From the NCBI GenBank assembly GCA_963082975.1, contig OY720344.1, positions 96,973,228 through 97,037,227 on the forward strand: a DNA stretch of 64,000 nt, in the 5' to 3' direction. This DNA comes from Labia minor (lineage: Eukaryota > Arthropoda > Insecta > Dermaptera > Spongiphoridae). Positions 35,509-47,753 of the stretch are shown in pieces. The position numbers and the translations under genes were made by a program. Numbering within the stretch: the stretch's first letter is position 1; each line of letters starts with the position of its first letter. A model generated the notes under the pieces. It made no database searches. It saw nothing but the letters and a program-made list of their open reading frames with translations, and had not been told where the DNA came from.

Positions 35509-36048
35509 CAGAGTCATCGAAAAAGGTGGACGAGATTTCGAGTAATAAAAACCGTAATACAATTGCTAGAAAATTTATTTATATATCAAAAGACACTGAA
35601 AATCTTAAACTTTTTTATGTACTCTAAATAGTTTCGATGTGTGCTCCCCACCTCGCACGACAGACATCTAGCCGATAACCAATCTCCCGCCACTGTTTTG
35701 AAGCATTGCAGGAGTCACAGTTGTAAATTCTTTCTTTCAGATGATGAACACCACGAAATGTTTCGTCATAAATGATGTTCTTAACGTAGCCCCAAAAGAA
35801 AAAATCCAAAGGCGTCAAATCAGGACTTTTAGGCTGCCACAAACCAGGACCATTCCTGCCAAACTAACTGTCAGGAAATCTGTTGTTGAGAGCATCTTGG
35901 ACGATTAGGCTATAATGACATGAAGCCTTCGAGTAAATGCTACTCAAAATATTTATAATGCTACTAAATCTCTCGTTAATTTCGTGTTGATTATGTGTTT
36001 ATTTATTGAATAGTTATACACCAAAATCAACCTTTTTCGATAACCCAG
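35509..36048 (-). pseudogene. Mariner-family transposase remnant with TIRs
   Basis: TA-flanked inverted ends share ATCGAAAAAGG (left CAGAGTCATCGAAAAAGG; right CCTTTTTCGATAACCCAG). The minus strand from about 35895 to 35624 encodes FGRNGPGLWQPKSPDLTPLD, continuing FFFWGYV and ending YRLDVCRARWGAHIETI. The SPDL...LDFFFWGY block carries the third catalytic aspartate of a Tc1/mariner-superfamily transposase. The N-terminal two thirds are deleted, leaving about 540 bp. Confidence 0.85.
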
Positions 36049-36451
36049 TATATGTATTATTAGGTATAAATTTATTATATACTTTTAACTTTTAATGATT
36101 ATTAATTTAAAATAAATATATTTATTTTAAATTTGAAATTGAAATTAAAGTTCTTAAACTTATTAAGCTGTTTGTTATCTTTCATTAATATTAACCACAA
36201 ACACTTTATTTTTTTATATTGATTAAATGACTATAAAATATCAATATAATTTTCTCCACTAATTTGTTTTTATTTTTCCTTTCAGAAACATTTCATACCC
36301 ATGCTAATTAAAATTTATATTTAAATTTAAATATTTTTCAAACTTCTCATTTGACCTTTATTAAGATCGAAGATCACTGATAAAATATTGAACTGATAAA
36401 TTTGAAGATGAGAGTTCAAACCTCAAGAACATTAGAATGATTTAATATTTA

Positions 36452-36584
36452 GGTAATTGTTTAAAAATGGGAATCTTCAGGGATTTGGGTGAAACTTTGC
36501 CAGTGGATTTCTTTTTTAATTCCAAAGAAAGTTTCCTTATGTAATATTTCTCAGTCTCAGTTTTCCGTTTTGTAAACAATTACC
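36452..36584. mobile_element. Small MITE, family G copy 1
   Basis: GGTAATTGTTTA at the left is mirrored by TAAACAATTACC at the right, in a 133-bp unit. The interior (GGATTTGGGTGAAACTTTGC, TTTCCTTATG) is clearly related to 37045-37190. No frame. Confidence 0.6.
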
Positions 36585-37044
36585 CATAATAATTAATTAA
36601 TTAATTAATTTAAAAATTTATAGTAGATATATCAAACTGTATAAAAATAAAATCTCATATTAAATATCTCCATATCTCACAGATAAATGATTAATAATAA
36701 TTTTAAAGATAACTTTAAATAAAATACAAATATATTTTAATTGATATAAAGATTTCATAAGAAAAAAATATATAAATAACTTCCTTTTATTTTTTTTCTT
36801 GATATTTTATATATTTTCAAAAAAATTTGAAGACTATTTGATTTAATACTTTCGTTTCATTTTTAAATAGATTCATATTTAATAATTTTATATATTCTTT
36901 GATTAATTAATTTCATTTTTGAATAATATTAACAGCTAATCTTTATTTATTTTGCCATTTCAGTCAGATACGTACAAATGTTAAAAGATTGATAAATAGT
37001 ATAATTTATTTTTTTTTTTTTTAAAAAAAAGTATTTTTTATTTA

Positions 37045-37495
37045 GGTAATTATTCAACTAAACGCATTTTCGTGGATTTGGATAATACTTTACCAGTGAG
37101 TTCCTTTTGCAATTCCAAATAAACTTTTCTTATGAAATTTTTCGGGCCTCTTCAAGTTTACGAGATAAAAATTATTAAAATTTGCATATAAATCCATTGA
37201 TATTCTATTTAGCTAGCATGTTTCATCCGTTTGACTACCAGAGGGCGCATTCGGTTGAAAATTAAAAAAATAATTAAATAATTTTCCTATATTTAAACAG
37301 AACTTATAAAAAAGGAAAATTAGCGAATAAGTGAATAATTAGTGAATTAGTCAACAAAACATTGCTTAATGGTACATTTAGACGTTCATAACTAATCTGT
37401 CAAATTTAAAAAAAATTTATTTTAATAATTTTAATCTCGTAAACTAGAAGAGGCCCGAAAAATATTTAATAAGAAATGTTTATTTGTCAATTACT
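37045..37495. mobile_element. Family G element with long inverted arms
   Basis: The left arm (about 37125-37185, containing TTTTTCGGGCCTCTTC and TTTACGAGAT) is repeated inverted at the right (about 37405-37490, ATCTCGTAAAC and GAAGAGGCCCGAAAAA). The outer ends GGTAATTA and CAATTAC match family G copy 1. The loop of about 220 bp includes GACTACCAGAGGGCGCATTC. It looks like a foldback-type MITE. Confidence 0.6.
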
Positions 37496-37769
37496 CTCAA
37501 GTAGATAGATAATTCTCTTGAAAGTACTTTTTAGTCATAATCTTTCTAGTATTTTATTAATGATTCTTTTTATAAAACCCCTCTCCTCTTTCTCACTCTT
37601 TTTATTTACAAACAATAACCTGATTGGAATGTCCCCCTCCCCCACTAAACTCTTATCAAAACATAAAACTATCTCCTGGGAATTCGATTCATACAATTTC
37701 TTTCGTTTGATAACCATTTGTAAATCTGTTGATTTATTAATTTTTTTTTTCTAAAGATAAACATTTTAT

Positions 37770-38080
37770 TGAATTTTATCAGTTGGTGTCTGTTCGTATC
37801 AGATATCGATTCATCGTCTTGGTTGATGGGATTCTCCTCGTCGAGGTTCCCGTCCGTTGACTCACATTCATCGCTGGCGTTAATTTTTTCGTATTACAAT
37901 CCCGTGCTTTGTTCGTTTGGTATTTTGGTTGAATTTTCTCACGTGGCGAAATGGAGTCCAGCTTGCAGTCAAGTGACATTGACACAGCATCCTGGCCACC
38001 AGAGCCATCACGCGAACATCCTTTGGGAAAGGCGATGACCACGGCTACCCTTGGGAACCGCGTGGTCAATTAAATGCCTC
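37770..38080. other. Balanced island, candidate exon
   Basis: This is GC-balanced complex sequence. A minus frame of 96 codons (38069-37779) runs across it. A second minus frame encodes an acidic stretch (ECESTDGNLDEENPINQDDE). GATGAATGTGAGTC on the minus strand resembles a splice donor. I do not recognise either product. Confidence 0.35.
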
Positions 38081-38342
38081 TTATTATATTACTCTTACAT
38101 TCCTCTTTCGAATACTAATTTACTTTCACTTTACTTAAACACATAACTAACTATATCTTACAAATAAATAAATAAATACAAGTATCGTATTAATTTAAAC
38201 AATTAATATTTTTGGGGAGATCTAAACTTATTTTATTCAGTCTTTAACTTATTAATTATAATTAATATTCACATTAAAATTGAACTAAAAATTAAAATAC
38301 CTTAAAATAAAAATATTATAAAGATTCAATAATATAATAATA

Positions 38343-38884
38343 CTAGTCCAACCCGTTGCAAACGGTGTTTGCAATTTCAGTTTAAAATTAATTAATCGTG
38401 GTTTGCAGCAATTAATTAAATAGTTCTTTGAAAGCAATATTTATCGTATACCTAATGATCATTTTTTAGTAATCTGCCTTGAGCGGAGTTTTCTTTAAAT
38501 ATTGTTTTCATGTTGTGGATATTAAAAAATTAAAAAAACGGACTCTTGTCGATAAGTTCATGATGAACTTTGTTGGTTGCGCTAATCTTTGGGTTGTTGC
38601 CTGTGTATATATATATATATATATATAATTTAAATAATAATTTAAATCTTATAAATAAAAATCAAATAATATAATATTTAATTAAATATTTTATTTTTTT
38701 AATTATAGTAATATATTATTTATTTTATAACAAATATATATTATATAATATAATAGTTTTTATTAATACATAATATTGAAAAATAGTAATTATCGATAAA
38801 TATATTAATAAGAGCTAATTTATCAACAAATTTAAACACCAAGAAGAAATTGGATTAAAAGAATGAAATATAGGCATATATAGA
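38343..38884 (-). mobile_element. Helitron (non-autonomous), about 540 bp
   Basis: On the minus strand the 3' end is the hairpin TTGCAAAC-ACC-GTTTGCAA, then CGGGTTGGA and CTAG before a T: a canonical Helitron terminus. The 5' end is probably TCTATATATGCC at 38884, next to a host A, but this border is less certain. The interior contains AAGTTCATCATGAACTT, a palindrome-like block, and an (AT)n run at 38605-38627. No coding capacity. Confidence 0.7.
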
Positions 38885-39282
38885 TAATACGAAATCTAGT
38901 ATTCAATTAATATTTTTTTAAATCACATAAAAATCAAATTACCATTTATAGAATTTTTTTTGAAACACCCACTGAAAGAAAGACGCCATCTAGTGTGTCA
39001 TTGGGGGCAACTTACGTGGTTAGTTGAAAAGGATACGATGATTATGACTTTTATATATATAATACTTGTATGATTAGAAAATGAACAACACCGGACACGC
39101 AGTAGAAAAATAAAAGGGTTAGAAAAAAGTCTTATATTTTGAATTATGAATTTTGTACCAATAATACCATTGAACTGACTTTAAATTAAAGTTAATCATT
39201 TCAGCCCAGTCAATTTAGATGTTTTATTCTTTAAGAGTATTTTTTGAAATCTATTTTTGGATTTCTATGTGTTTACTCAACT

Positions 39283-39405
39283 CAAAGGTTCCTCGCTAAC
39301 AGTATCTGTTCTGAACCATTTCCATCCAATTCTTATCTTCTTCTAATTCCCATTCATCTATCTTTAATTTCTATCCTATATTATTTTTGATCTGCTCATT
39401 TTCAA
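39283..39405 (-). pseudogene. Degraded RTE-like 3' fragment
   Basis: AACTCAAAGGTTCCTCGC, then CTGAACCATTTCCATCCAAT and TCTTCTAATTCCCATTCATC follow the order of the RTE 3' end on the minus strand, at high divergence. No frame is left. Confidence 0.5.
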
Positions 39406-39659
39406 ATTGATTTCTCTTTAAACAAACCAAAAAAAAATATTTTATTTAAAATGTAATTATAATAATTGTGTTAATTTGTATAGTACCAATAATACAATAA
39501 ATAATATATGTATTTTATTTATTTATCAATCTTTTAATTAAGTAATTCATGATATTTATTTTATTGAATAATTATTCTATATATTATCTTTTATAATTAA
39601 TTTTTTTATTAATTATTATTATTATTATTATTTTATTATTGATCCTGTAAGAATTTGCT

Positions 39660-39900
39660 ATTTGTTTATTTTTGTTTTTTATCATCGTCTGTATCACCTA
39701 CCGGACTTTCTCCCTCTCCCAGGGCGCAGGCGTCCTTTGTCTCCCCCATTTGGGGTCGTTCGCTCCTGCAGGTGCAGGATTCGACAGCCGCCCATTTTCC
39801 CTTCCGATTAAGGATCGCAAATGAATGGGTTGGCATGTTAGGCTCGTGCCTGGCATACGGGATGCCCTCAAGCCTTGCCCATCCAAGTTTATGACTTCCA
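39660..39900. other. GC-richer island, unassigned
   Basis: Overlapping open frames of about 70-80 codons occur on both strands. The sequence (CTCCCTCTCCCAGGGCGCAG, GGGTTGGCATGTTAGGCTCG) is not repeated elsewhere here and I recognise no product. Confidence 0.35.
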
Positions 39901-41379
39901 ATTTAATTATTGATTGATTTCATTTCAACTAAAGATGGACAGAGTTTGGCTCGATGCCCTGCCATTTGAACTCCACAGATGAATCACAGAGGAATCAAAA
40001 GAAAGTTCTCTTGACAAATCAATAACCACGTTTCTATTCAGCACGGATTTTTTATTTTATTTTTTATGTTATTTAGTTAACACTTAAAGAATTTAATTTA
40101 ATATTTTTAAATTTTTTAATGTTTCACTGATAAAGAAAATATATTAAAAAAACTTAAAAATTACAAAGTTTTAATTTTACAATTAGGATTTTAATATTAG
40201 AATTAATATTTTCGATTATATTTCTTTATCTATCTTCATATGATTTTTATATGCTTAATCTAAATAATTATTTTTAATTTTATATTAATAGATACATAGA
40301 ATTATAAAAATATTATAAATAAATAATAAATTAATACTTACATGACTATAAATTGACAATTTTATTTCTGGATTAATTTTTTTTTTTTATTCATTTAAAT
40401 TATTTTTGAAAATTTCATTTCAAATAAAAAATAAAAATAATAAATAAATTCATTTTTTTTTTAATTTTAATCCATTCATTCTTTCAGAATTATTTTCATA
40501 AAAGAATAAAGTTGTCATCATAAAGTCCAAATTCATTAAATGAGACATTGAAATTACGCATGAGAGATTCTCTACAATTCTATTCAATCCTTTGGCAATT
40601 AAAATGGCTTTTAGTTTACAAATTATAATATTTTAATGAATTAAGCCCCGGTGATGATTAATAAATGAAAAAAATGTATAATTAAGATTGTTTGAAGAGA
40701 CAGACAACATGTGGATTTGGTTTATTTATGAAAAGAGAATCAATGGAGAGATAATTGCTCAATGCTACAAAGAATATTTAACTATCAAACTTTATCTAAT
40801 TGTAGAAGTGGTGTAGAAGAGACAGAGATATCCATCCAAATGATATAAATATATTATTAAAAGGTTGTTCTATGGAAACTCAATTTTTCGAATTTTTCAT
40901 TTACTTTCAATGTGTAATTGAGAGTTAATTATTGACCTGATTATGAAATAGATAATAAATAGATGAGACAGCCATGATCAAAAAACTTTTTAAATCATAA
41001 AGTATGTATTATAAATACAAATTTACTTTTTATTTTTTAAATAAAACCCTTCTGGGCATTCGCACAATCAATAGCACAATGAACTAAGGTCCGACTCGTT
41101 CACTCGTTCACTGAAATATAAAATTTAAGCTTTGTAAACTTTTTACTTTTCTTTATAGATGTGAAGTGGATTAGTAATCCAGAATGCAGTTAGCATCAGA
41201 GATTTATTTTTTATTATTATTATTAACTCACCAGACTTTTTTTTACTTTTTTCATTGATTCTCGTTAAAGAAGTTCAAATAAATAACTAATATTTTTTAT
41301 ATAAATTTTATGTTGTATTTATTACTAGATTGCTTATTACACTTCCTTTGACTACTTTTCCCTTATTTTAATACATATA
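39901..41379. other. AT-rich intergenic DNA, no gene seen
   Basis: Low-complexity sequence with a few balanced patches (40480-40620, 40690-40860). No gene or transposon end identified. Confidence 0.5.
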
Positions 41380-41926
41380 CTAACTTCTCAGAGCGCCCCT
41401 GTACTCCCGGTGTAATGGATAGTAATTTGTTGAAAATCTCTGTATACGAAATGTTTTAATTCATTTTAATTGAATCAATATATTTTTTTCTCTCATTTGG
41501 ATCTTCGTTTTCACTCAAATTTGTAAATTGCTCTATTTTTCAAAATAAAAATTTAAATATAAAAAATATTATTTACTTTGTTTTTTTGAAAATATTAATC
41601 ATTTAGGAGTGACATTTAATTTAATTTAATTTATTTTTAATTTTAATATTATAGAATATTAGAATTTAAATATTATATACATTCTTTGTACGGAAATTTC
41701 TAAAATTATTATTTTTATATTGAAAGTGAACTTCTTAACTGAGCCACCAGAGGCGCCACATTGAATTTTGTTTATTTGGGTCGGTTTTTTGCTCACAACT
41801 TTGGAACTGATTAACTTTTTTGAAATTATCTTTGGGTCATGGCGGTTCTAATGATACCCGAACCAGTAAGATCCATGAAGCCGTTTAGAAGGAGTTTAGG
41901 ATTGAGTAGTCGTTTAATTATATAGA
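41380..41926 (-). mobile_element. Helitron (degraded), about 547 bp
   Basis: On the minus strand it starts TCTATATAATTAAACGACTA at 41926 after a host A and ends GGCGCTCTGAGAAGTTAG before a T. The tail resembles GGCGCTCTGATCAGCTAG of the Helitron at 25227-26231, with CTAG mutated to TTAG and the hairpin eroded. Inside is TGGCGCCTCTGGTGGCTC. Non-coding. Confidence 0.6.
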
Positions 41927-41945
41927 TATATATTTATATATATAA

Positions 41946-42608
41946 CAGTGGCGTACCTAGGGGGTGGCGGTGGGTGCGGTCCGCACCGGGCGGCACTTAT
42001 CTTGGGGCGGCATTTTTTATATTTAGTTATAGTTGTAAAAAGCAACTTATTCATTTCATATTTATTTTTTTTCTTTCTTGAATAATAAATGATTATTATG
42101 ATTATTATAAGTTTACTATTTGATTTATATAAATTATGATTAACTATATGATTTCGAATATTATTCCTCGGTGTATGTAAATGCATTTTAGTGTAAATTT
42201 TGAATTCTAATTCCAAGAACAGGATAATCATTTTATTTTATTGTATTCATTAAAATTCGTTAAATTCATAAACGCATCTTTACGATTTTGTTCGGCAATT
42301 TTTCCTAACTAAAATTTTTTGATATCAGTTTATAAATGTCATTTCTTTTGAAAAGTTTATATGGTTATTTTGAAGTGATATACCAATATTTTTTTAAATC
42401 ATCGATTTTTCTTTTGAAAAGCAGGGCCAGCGGAAGGCGGTCTGCTAGGTTTAAAATTTACTCTATGTATTAATTAATATTAATTAAATAACTTAATAAT
42501 TTATTTATGTGTATTTATTTATAAAAACCACTTTTTGATTGACTTATAATAGAAAGGGCGGCAAACTGGAGATCGCCCCGGGCGGCAAAAGTTCTAGGTA
42601 CGCCACTG
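41946..42608. mobile_element. hAT-type MITE (tentative), 663 bp
   Basis: Perfect 15-bp inverted ends CAGTGGCGTACCTAG, with GC-rich subterminal blocks (GGGCGGCACTT, GGGCGGCAAAAG) and a very AT-rich core. CAGNGGCG-type ends are common among hAT MITEs. The flanking bases are AT repeats, so an 8-bp target duplication cannot be judged. No transposase frame. Confidence 0.75.
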
Positions 42609-43333
42609 ATATAATATATATTTATATGTTAAATGTATATATACTTATTCTATATACTTATACGTCGCTGGGATACATTTTTTCTTTCAATTTACAAATA
42701 ATATAAATAATAATTATATAGAGGGGAATGTCCAATAATCGTGCTTGGGGCGTTACACCCATTAACTCATGTGGATTTCACTTTGAAAATCCCCCACTCT
42801 CACGGATCGCAGATACATCAGATCCAATCGGACAAACTAAAGATGTGTTTTTTCCGGACGACTACTAAACTTTGCTCAGAATGTTCTAAAAATTATTTGT
42901 TTCGTTTCATTTTCTAAAAAGAAATAAAAGGGGAAAATAAAAGATTTTTAGCATCCATGAACCCAACTTTAGAATAACAATAATTATAAAATGTTCTACT
43001 TTGGCCGTTTTAAAAAGAACAGAGGTAGATACCCTCTTTCAACTGTATCATTACAAATAAAAGGCTTTTTTTATTTTAAATTTTACGTTTGTATGCGTAC
43101 GTGCCTTGATGAATGGAACTGATGTCTTCTTTTCTTATATCGACTTCCTTTGTCCAAAAAAGGTTCACAACTTCACATTTGAAAGGTGCGAAACTCATTC
43201 AGTTTTTAATTAAAGAAAAGATCATTATTGATCTGAATTGAAACAAAATTCTCTAAACACACATCACTATCTAAATCACCTGTAGAAGGGGGTGAAACAT
43301 TTAATTAAATTTTTAAAGAGTGGCGATGAATTG
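42609..43333. other. Intergenic DNA, no gene seen
   Basis: Moderately AT-rich, with a balanced patch at 42750-42860. No recognised frame or RNA gene. Confidence 0.45.
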
Positions 43334-43627
43334 GAATGTATTGGTTTTATCCTCGGGAAAAATCATCTTCATTATGTTTTTCTTAATTTAAAATTATATG
43401 ACGTCACCCAGCCCTTCATGACGTCACAGCCTCGGGTAACGCCGGGCAACGCCGGCTACTTCAGCTATATATTATAAATAAAATAAAATTAAAAATATTT
43501 ATATTCTATCCATATGTGTTTTATTACATTAATAGATATATTAAAATTATTTGAAATTGTTTCTGTAGCTGGAAATTAATTTATTTCAAACCGTCGGTCG
43601 GTTCGGACCTGGCCACAGGTCAACTTA
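43334..43627 (+). mobile_element. Family C element, 3' half
   Basis: It begins at GTATTGGTTTTATCCTCGGG and keeps two perfect TGACGTCA sites (43399 and 43419), a GCCGGGCAACGCCGGC block, the inverted CGTCGGTCGGT and the 3' hairpin GACCTG-GCCA-CAGGTC. The 5' terminus and microsatellite core are absent. Confidence 0.75.
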
Positions 43628-43839
43628 TTTGTTTTATACCCTTCATATTTGTATTTCTATTGATTTCTGGGCTGATTTTCTATATAATAGCTATGAACAA
43701 TGTGATATATTAAATGAAAGTAAAATACCATGTACCATTTATAACAAAATTTGATATTTTATCACTTTCGAGCCCTTTTAAAATTTTGTTGACATCAAAT
43801 ATTTACATTTTTACTAATTCTTCCCAAAAAAAAATGTAA

Positions 43840-44060
43840 GAGGGGGAAGAGGAAGAACGAGAGATTGCATCGAACGATCCATTTTCCGTTCCGTTATTTG
43901 AGTTGTTAAGATTTGGTCATTAAATGTCAGTGAGAGAGACAGAGAGACCTTTGCTAAGTACTATGTAAAGACAGCAAATCAGTTAGCTTGTGGCTTTCAG
44001 GTCAATTAGATTTCGCCTGAGTTCTATATACCCCTCATCTTAACTGTCAGAAAAAAATAG
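43840..44060. other. Balanced island, unassigned
   Basis: Complex sequence with no frame (CGAACGATCCATTTTCCG, GCTTTCAGGTCAATTAGATT). Candidate regulatory element. Confidence 0.3.
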
Positions 44061-44486
44061 CCATTCCATTTCATTTCTAACGGAGTTGAATTTTGTTTTT
44101 ATATCAGATTTTCTCTCTCTCTCCCTCTTTTTCTGTAAATTTTGAATTTTGAATATTATAAAAATAGATAGATAGAAAAATAATGATTTTTTTATATTAT
44201 TTAAATTTTATCACTAAATTGATTATAACTGTAAGAATCATTGTAAAATAATTAAATAATTATAAATATAAAATAAACTAATTGTGTGTGGCTTTAACGA
44301 TAAAGTTATGATTGAAGGATTTTGAGAATGAGGTATAAAATCTTATCAATTTCAAAAATTTAAAAATTGATTATATAATTTTAAATAATCAGACATCAAA
44401 TAAAAGTGTTAATAGGACTAAAGTAAGCAAATCTTCGAATCTCTCCAAAGGCTTAAAAAAAATTAAAATTAAATTCATTCTCAATA

Positions 44487-44831
44487 TTAACACGTTGAAC
44501 GCCAATAGGATTTTTGCAAAATGTCCAAAAAAAGTTTTTGTGTTTTTAGATTTTATTTGAAAGAGTATATGTAAATACAATTTTTTTATTTGTTTTTTTT
44601 TTGAGGTAATATTGAGGGAATTTATTGAGCTTTTTTATGTGTCAACCACCGGTGGCTGCTGCAACTCTAATATAATAATATTATAGTTGGCACCGCGACA
44701 GCCAAGCTGCAGGTAACTATGGACCACGTCGGCCACGCTGAATATCAATTTATATAAAAACCGTGACCGACAGCCCAAAAAATCGAGTCAAAGTTAGGTA
44801 TGTCATGTCGGTCACCGGTGACCAACGCGGC
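44487..44831. mobile_element. piggyBac-like MITE, uninterrupted copy
   Basis: It starts TTAACACGTTGAACGCC and is collinear with the two halves of the element at 25152-26495, including ACCACCGGTGGCTGCTGCAA and GGACCACGTCGGCCACG. The last inverted repeat is lost (it ends GCGGC next to TAATTC). It serves as the empty site for the Helitron at 25227-26231. Confidence 0.78.
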
Positions 44832-44969
44832 TAATTCGAAATGAATCGGCCATATTTGTTTTCGAAATCCATTCAAATTCCTTTACTAATGAATATATTT
44901 TTGTATATATGTATTAAACTGTATTTTAACTATAAACCATAATATAAAACTAATTTTTATTATAGAATC

Positions 44970-45330
44970 TTGAGAGTGAACCGGCTATTAGAAATGAGCC
45001 TTGAATGCCTTTCATTTAATGACAATTTCATCACCTTGGTTCTAGATAATAACAGACTGACAAAAAAAATCGACCAGAAGTGGGGGAAAGGCAAGAATAC
45101 AATGAAAGTTTGTTGACAGCGGTCCAGACCCAAAATAAGTGCTTCCGATTGTTCTGATTTATGGCCAAACATAAATCGATGCTGACTGACTGCCTATCTC
45201 TCTTCATAATGCACAAAGGGATTTCTTCTTTACTGGTCCAGGACCACCGGATGAAGTGACTTTCTCCCAGTGACCTTGAAGGCAAATTGGCTCTATTTTT
45301 TTTAGCGAAATGTTCAAATAAATTTCTCAC
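44970..45330. other. Balanced island, candidate regulatory element
   Basis: About 360 bp of unique complex sequence, with TTTATGGCCAAACATAAATC and GGACCACCGGATGAAGTGAC. Minus-strand frames of 70 and 99 codons overlap here but neither is recognised. A homeodomain-type TTTATGG motif is present, which is weak evidence only. Confidence 0.3.
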
Positions 45331-45417
45331 GGAATTCTCTATAGAATTTGATTAACTTAAATACTTTTCAAAAATTATTATAATTATTGTATATTTTATC
45401 TTATCTTATCTTATTAT

Positions 45418-45952
45418 ACTAGCAAAAATTGTATATATATTTAGATTTGTATATTTTTGAGATATTAAACCGCTCTAAGGATTTTTTTTTAAAATTCACA
45501 CCATAGATAATATTTATAAAGAAAAATCGATCTGTATGGTTTCAACCTCAGGAAAAATCTACTTTATTAGTATTTTCTTAATTTGAAATAGCAATTTTAA
45601 GTGACGTCACTATGTCATCCATATTGAAATTTCACTCAAGCCGTTTTTAAATGCTATTGTATTAATATTTTTTTATATTTAAAATATTTTAAAATTTTTT
45701 ATTTAATTTCGAAATAAAATTAAAAATATTCATTTTTATAATTCAATTACGATATATTTATCATTCTTCCACCAAAAAATAATATTAAAGAACTTAGCAA
45801 CATAATACATATTTATGTATTATTGAGGACCCCAAGTTCCATTCATTTTAATCAGATTGATGCAACATTTAATAATTGTAATAAATAATTAAAAAATTGT
45901 ATATCAATACTTTTTAAAGGATCGAGCGATAGCTCGGTGTTCCAGGTTCTAA
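45418..45952 (+). mobile_element. Family B Helitron-like element, copy 2
   Basis: It starts ACTAGCAAAAATTG. The 3' hairpin is CGAGC-GATA-GCTCG, followed by TGTTCCAGGTT and CTAA, which fits the CTRR end of Helitrons. It carries one TGACGTCA at 45602 and the module TTCAACCTCAGGAAAAATC shared with family C. Confidence 0.68.
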
Positions 45953-46799
45953 ATTATTATTAATCATAGTACCTAAATATTTTATTTTTTTTTATTTTAT
46001 TATTCTAATTCTTTAATTTGTTTGCATAATTGATTAATTAATTTTTCTAAATATTTTAGAATTATATTTTCCGAGTCTCCAAAAATATTTTTTATATCTT
46101 AATTATTTTTTTTATATTTTATTTTAAATAAATTATTTTAATTTTGTTTAAAATTTTAAAAATATTTTGCTATCCAGGAGAATCCACTTCTAATATTTTT
46201 AAAATAATATCTTTTTATATAGAAGTATATGTAGATTGATGAAAACAATAACATGTTATAAGGTTGATATTTGAAAAACAGATGAATAACTCTTATTGGA
46301 TGCTAACTAAGGTTTTTTATTATTCCATATATATATATATATTTCTGAGAATTTAATATTAATATTCAAATTTACTGACCTATTATCATTTTTAAATGAT
46401 CAATTAAAGTAATTTTTAGATTACTGAAATTAAAATTACAAATAAGTATATTTTTTCCTTATTGAGATTATTGTTATAAAAGTCGTTATGTGCAAAACCA
46501 GCTTAATTATGTTTAATTGCTGAAATGGATATATTTATAATAATTTTAGAACAATTGAGATTTAATTACATTTCGTGCATCTAAACTAGTGCATTTCTGA
46601 AATATGAGAATCTCCCTTTAATGGTCTTTAATTTTTGTTAAATTTTTTATATATACATATAATCTTCATTTAAAGAGGACTTTCTTTTTTAAATTTGTTT
46701 TTTTAGTGTCATACTTTATACAGATCGAAATGATATTTTATTTATTAAATAATATTCTTAATTATTTCTCTAATTAATAAAAACAATTTAATTTTTTAA

Positions 46800-47300
46800 G
46801 GGTGGATTAGCAATGAAGTGAGGTATTCGCGAGTGGTGTGTTTGAAATCGTTGACGATGCTTCCAACTGTGTTAGTTCCTGCGTCCGAAGCGCACCTGTT
46901 CCTGAAGATGAGACCTTCTTCCGGAGGGGGAGCACCACTTCCTGGACAAACTCGTTTTCTTCCCCTGGAGAGACGATCATTTAACTGAGAGGGAAACAGA
47001 AGGCATTGTCTTGACTGTGAGGTGCTGCTGGGCAGTTTTTATTCGCTGGTTCGTTCCCCTTGGCGATGCGGCCTTCGGCTATGGAACGTTCGTCGAAAAC
47101 GACAGCTGGGTGGAGGACCGAACAACGAAGAACAAGACGAGCAAGAACCCAGGAGATACGGGCAGTGGTCTCAGGAAATTGACGTTGCGTTGGTGCCAAG
47201 TAATGAAAGAAGAAGAGAAAAAAAAAACAATAATAAAAAAATAAATAAAACAAACCGTCAGATCGACGCCCTGAGCACAAAAAATCATCACCGATGAGAT
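46800..47300. other. GC-richer island with long overlapping ORFs
   Basis: This is the longest balanced block in the window. A 169-codon minus frame (47490-46981) and plus frames of 77 and 91 codons cover it, but the minus frame is partly poly-serine and poly-phenylalanine from AT-rich DNA. No domain is recognised. A second minus frame at about 46990-46820 is open for about 50 codons. It could contain an exon of an unknown gene. Confidence 0.35.
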
Positions 47301-47753
47301 TGATGGACCATAGAAAATATTCAACATTTGCTTGTTCTTTCCCAAACAGAAAGTAAATAATCAATTTTTTTTTATAGCCAAAATCAAACGAAAACGCCAG
47401 TTGGTTAAAATAATAAAAAAAAATATTGGAGAAAAATGATGAAGAGAGAGAAATTGAGGGTGAATTGGATGATGACTTGATCAGTTTCAAAATAAAATTG
47501 CTTTTCGATTAATAAAAAGGTTTCCAAAGCTAATTTTAAAACAAATTTCATTAATTTGAAAATTAACTTTTATTAATGCACTATGGCAGTCAGTATCGAT
47601 GGTTATCAACTTTAAGTATATACTTGTGTAATATTAGGATCAAATTAAATTACATTTTAATTACCAATTGCATTCATTTTTATTTACTCGGTTAACAAAT
47701 GTTTCCAGAACCAAGTTTGAAAACGTCTAGAGCTCAGCTAAATTTTCGACATA

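Noticed and set aside
46981..47490. 169-codon minus-strand frame
   Set aside because: Two thirds come from poly-Ser/Phe translation of AT-rich DNA; the GC-richer end has no recognised domain and an overlapping plus frame is equally good.
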